Shown: positions 62,073 to 64,000 of the stretch, in pieces
Layout: each line of letters starts with the position of its first letter
Position numbering within the stretch: position 1 is the stretch's first letter
Position numbers and translations under genes: made by a program
Assembly (NCBI RefSeq): GCF_001648355.1
Contig: NZ_LXSL01000032.1
Location: forward strand, 124,001-188,000
DNA: 64,000 nt
From: Eikenella longinqua
Lineage (GTDB): Bacteria; Pseudomonadota; Gammaproteobacteria; Burkholderiales; Neisseriaceae
Direction: 5' to 3'
Notes under the pieces: generated by a model
Database searches by the model: none
Seen by the model: only the letters and a program-made list of their open reading frames with translations
What the model was told of the DNA's origin: nothing

Positions 62073-62309
62073 TTATTTCCGCAGGCCGGCGAAAATCGCC
62101 AAAATGGCAATCGCGCCCAGCGTGGAAGCAATCCAGCCTGCCGGTTGGCCGATGGCATACCAGCCCATCGTCTGCCCGACCCAGCTGGCCACCACCGAGC
62201 CGCCGATGCCCAACAGCGTGGTCATGATGATGCCCAGCCGTTGCGCGCCGGGATACAGGAATTTGGCCAACACGCCGATGATGAAGCCGATAATGATGGT
62301 GCTGATCAT
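62073..62309 (-). CDS. GlsB/YeaQ/YmgE-family small membrane protein
   Basis: 78 residues from ATG 62309, with GAGGAAAACC upstream. Three hydrophobic segments with the glycine-rich family pattern: IIIGFIIGVLAKFLYPG, IIMTTLLGIGGSVVASWVG and STLGAIAILAIFAGL. Described as stress-associated envelope proteins; no defined activity. Confidence 0.88.
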   Translation of the reverse strand: MISTIIIGFIIGVLAKFLYPGAQRLGIIMTTLLGIGGSVVASWVGQTMGWYAIGQPAGWIASTLGAIAILAIFAGLRK

Positions 62310-62393
62310 ATTGGGTTTTCCTCTTGTGGTGTGGATAGGTGGCATACATATTAGGGGCGCCACGGGCATTTCAAGTAACAGGCTACCTGAAAA

Positions 62394-62500
62394 TATAGTG
62401 GATTAAATTTAAATCAGGACAAGGCGACGAAGCCGCAGACAGTACAGGTAGTACGGCAAGGCGAGGCAACGCCGTACTGGTTTAAATTTAATTCACTATA
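62394..62500. repeat. Correia element (short form) upstream of rsmD
   Basis: A 107-bp element with ends TATAGTGGATTAAATTTAAA and TTTAAATTTAATTCACTATA. The interior CAGGACAAGGCGACGAAGCC and GCAAGGCGAGGCAACGCCGT is that of Neisseria Correia repeats with the central part deleted. Its left end follows an eikDUS (CTACCTGAAAA) directly. It ends 17 bp before the rsmD start and may supply its promoter. Confidence 0.9.
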
Positions 62501-62517
62501 GAGCGGCAACTAACAAA

Positions 62518-63087
62518 ATGAAAACACCAAATAACAGCAAACACAGCAACCAAGTCCGCATCATCGGCGGCGAACACCGCGGGCGCAAAATCAAATTCGC
62601 CTCGGCGGAAGGCCTGCGCCCCACCGCCGACAGCGTGCGCGAACGCCTGTTCAACTGGCTCGGCCAGGATTTGGCGGGGCAAACCGTGCTCGATCTGTTT
62701 GCCGGCAGCGGCGCGCTGGGCTTGGAAGCCGCTTCGCGCCATGCGGTCAAAGTGGTGCTGGTGGAACGCAACCGCCGTACTGCGGCAAGTTTGCAACAGC
62801 AGGTGCGCGAGTTCGGGCTACCTGAAAAAGTGAGCGTGCATACGGGCGGTGCGTTGGATTATCTGGCTGCGGCGCAGGAGCAGTTCAGCGTGGTGTTTCT
62901 CGATCCGCCGTTTGCCTGGCAGGAATGGGCGCGGCTGTTTGCGCGTTTGCAGCCGCGTTTGCAGGCCGGCGCGCGGGTATATATAGAGGCGGGGGAATTT
63001 CCTCCACTGCCGGAGTATTTGGCCGTGCGGAAGGAAGGCCGATCGGGTTTGAGCCGCTATGCCCTGCTGGCCTACGAGCCGGAGTGA
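62518..63087 (+). CDS. rsmD: 16S rRNA (guanine966-N2)-methyltransferase
   Basis: 189 residues. Methylates G966 of 16S rRNA on the assembling 30S subunit. Seen: RIIGGEHRGRKIKFASAEGL, RPTADSVRERLFNWL, VLDLFAGSGALGLEAASR (SAM site) and the catalytic FLDPPFAW. DUS is read as FGLPEKVSV. The start lies just after a Correia element with no clear Shine-Dalgarno. Confidence 0.93.
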   Translation: MKTPNNSKHSNQVRIIGGEHRGRKIKFASAEGLRPTADSVRERLFNWLGQDLAGQTVLDLFAGSGALGLEAASRHAVKVVLVERNRRTAASLQQQVREFGLPEKVSVHTGGALDYLAAAQEQFSVVFLDPPFAWQEWARLFARLQPRLQAGARVYIEAGEFPPLPEYLAVRKEGRSGLSRYALLAYEPE

Positions 63088-63165
63088 GTTGCATTTAATA
63101 ATTGTTCTCAAAGGATAAATTTTCTATTTGCCGCACTGAAAACAGGCTACCTGAAAAGCGGCTTG

Positions 63166-63174
63166 TGCTATAAT
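63166..63174 (+). promoter_or_regulatory. Extended -10 promoter of the ferredoxin gene
   Basis: TGCTATAAT, 48 bp before the start. An eikDUS (63144-63155) sits where a -35 would be. Confidence 0.5.
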
Positions 63175-63222
63175 CCCGCGCCTTCGGTTTTGGATAATTA
63201 GAAAAGCACTGAAGAGGAAAAA

Positions 63223-63480
63223 ATGTCTCTTTTTATTACTGACGAATGCATCAACTGCGACGTGTGCGAGCCGGAATGCCCCAATGATGCCATCTCGCAA
63301 GGAGAGGAAATCTATGAGATTGATCCAAACCTGTGCACGCAGTGTGTTGGCCACTACGACGAACCGCAATGCCAGCAGGTGTGCCCGGTGGATTGTATCC
63401 TGATTGACGAGGAAAACCCGGAAAGCGAAGAACAGTTGCGCGCAAAATACGAAAAAATCATTTTGCTGAAAAAAGCGTAA
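63223..63480 (+). CDS. 2[4Fe-4S] ferredoxin (YfhL/Alvin type)
   Basis: 85 residues. Cysteines at 9, 12, 15 and 19 and at 38, 41, 50, 54 and 58 form two cluster sites. The 8-residue insertion between Cys41 and Cys50 and the C-terminal helix are typical of Allochromatium-type ferredoxins. It carries low-potential electrons; the partner is not shown by context. AGAGGAAAAA precedes the ATG. Confidence 0.93.
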   Translation: MSLFITDECINCDVCEPECPNDAISQGEEIYEIDPNLCTQCVGHYDEPQCQQVCPVDCILIDEENPESEEQLRAKYEKIILLKKA

Positions 63481-63543
63481 TACAGAATTTGTTGTAAAAA
63501 TATTGTGTTGCCAGAAATCGAGAAAATGGCCTGAAAATTTTGC

Positions 63544-63573
63544 TTGACGAGCATTTGCGAAAGCGGCTATATT
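63544..63573 (+). promoter_or_regulatory. Strong promoter of the tRNA-tuf operon
   Basis: TTGACG (63544-63549), 18 bp, TATATT (63568-63573), then a GC-rich CGCG discriminator, as expected for stringently controlled stable-RNA genes. The tRNA-Tyr 5' end is 14 bp downstream. Confidence 0.75.
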
Positions 63574-63586
63574 CGCGTTCTCTTTT

Positions 63587-63670
63587 GGTGGGATTCCCGA
63601 GCGGTCAAAGGGGGCAGACTGTAAATCTGTTGCGAGAGCTTCGAAGGTTCGAATCCTTCTCCCACCACCA
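63587..63670 (+). tRNA. tRNA-Tyr (anticodon GUA)
   Basis: 84 nt, acceptor GGTGGGA/TCCCACC, anticodon in ACTGTAAAT, long variable arm as in bacterial tRNA-Tyr, encoded CCA. Confidence 0.95.
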
Positions 63671-63692
63671 CATTGATGTTTGGGGCATAAGT

Positions 63693-63766
63693 GCGGGTGT
63701 AGCTCAATGGTAGAGCAGAAGCCTTCCAAGCTTACGGTGAGGGTTCGATTCCCTTCACCCGCTCCA
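63693..63766 (+). tRNA. tRNA-Gly (anticodon UCC)
   Basis: 74 nt, acceptor GCGGGTG/CACCCGC, anticodon in CTTCCAA, T-arm GGGTTCGATTCCC, encoded CCA. Confidence 0.95.
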
Positions 63767-63779
63767 ATAAACTTTTTAG

Positions 63780-63854
<75 letters not shown>

Positions 63855-63905
63855 TCTGATTTTATCCCTTTTCACTCTTAATTTTAAGCTATATAGGAAA
63901 TTGCC

Positions 63906-64000
63906 ATGGCTAAGGAAAAATTCGAACGTAGCAAGCCGCACGTAAACGTTGGCACCATTGGTCACGTTGACCATGGTAAGACCACGCTGACCGCAGCGCT
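63906..64000 (+). CDS. tuf: Elongation factor Tu, 5' end only
   Basis: The first 31 codons are in the window ([20 protein letters not shown] followed by [11 protein letters not shown]); the gene continues past the right edge. GHVDHGKT is the P-loop of the GTPase domain. EF-Tu delivers aminoacyl-tRNA to the ribosome. It is in line with three tRNA genes, so it is the tufB-type copy. Confidence 0.95.

Overview
The window is Neisseriaceae chromosomal DNA, most likely Eikenella. Dozens of copies of the 12-mer AGGCTACCTGAA (or its complement) lie between and inside genes. This matches the published Eikenella dialect of the DNA uptake sequence (AG-eikDUS). Many copies form inverted pairs at gene ends and probably double as rho-independent terminators. 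No database search was possible, so the genus call rests on this dialect and on gene content.

Layout. 1-16930 is a housekeeping block: a cut-off TetR-family regulator, an OmpA-domain lipoprotein, metG, a TerC-family membrane protein, divergent ppsA and its regulator, a GT39-type glycosyltransferase, small secreted proteins, ubiG, and an MBL-fold/adenylate-forming pair. 17233-21309 is a pilC/pilY1-type type IV pilus adhesin. It ends in a terminator made of the Neisseria uptake-sequence core, not the Eikenella one, which suggests import. 21415-32359 is core again: an MscS channel, nudB, pncC, dusC, mutM, a PlsC-like acyltransferase, a META lipoprotein, trmB, recA and trpE.

32458-49051 is a defective lambda-like prophage in the 3' end of a tRNA-Ser(UGA) gene, bounded by an 18-bp repeat. 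Leftward early genes (AlpA-like regulator, small phage proteins, MazG-like protein, orphan DNA methyltransferase, helicase remnant) face rightward tail genes (L remnant, K, I, J, two small proteins, tape measure remnant), followed by a tyrosine integrase. Lysis, repressor, terminase and capsid genes are missing and several junctions fuse unrelated phage genes. Two accessory cassettes sit in the tail operon. One is a two-gene unit with its own promoter and terminator, ending in a HEPN-type protein with an R-x6-H motif. The other is an antisense gene with an R-x4-H motif. They are the best candidates for an uncharacterised defence or toxin-antitoxin system.

49123-64000 is core: metE with a MetR-type box, a DASS anion transporter interrupted by an in-frame TGA, rep, ratA/rnfH, dprA, smg, topA, a GlsB-family protein, rsmD, a ferredoxin, and a tufB-type cluster (tRNA-Tyr, tRNA-Gly, tRNA-Thr, start of tuf).

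A theme links many loci to natural transformation: the dense uptake sequences, a pilus adhesin, recA, and a dprA gene whose linker is built from a repeat that elsewhere occurs between uptake sequences in intergenic DNA. Four Correia-like elements each lie beside an uptake sequence.
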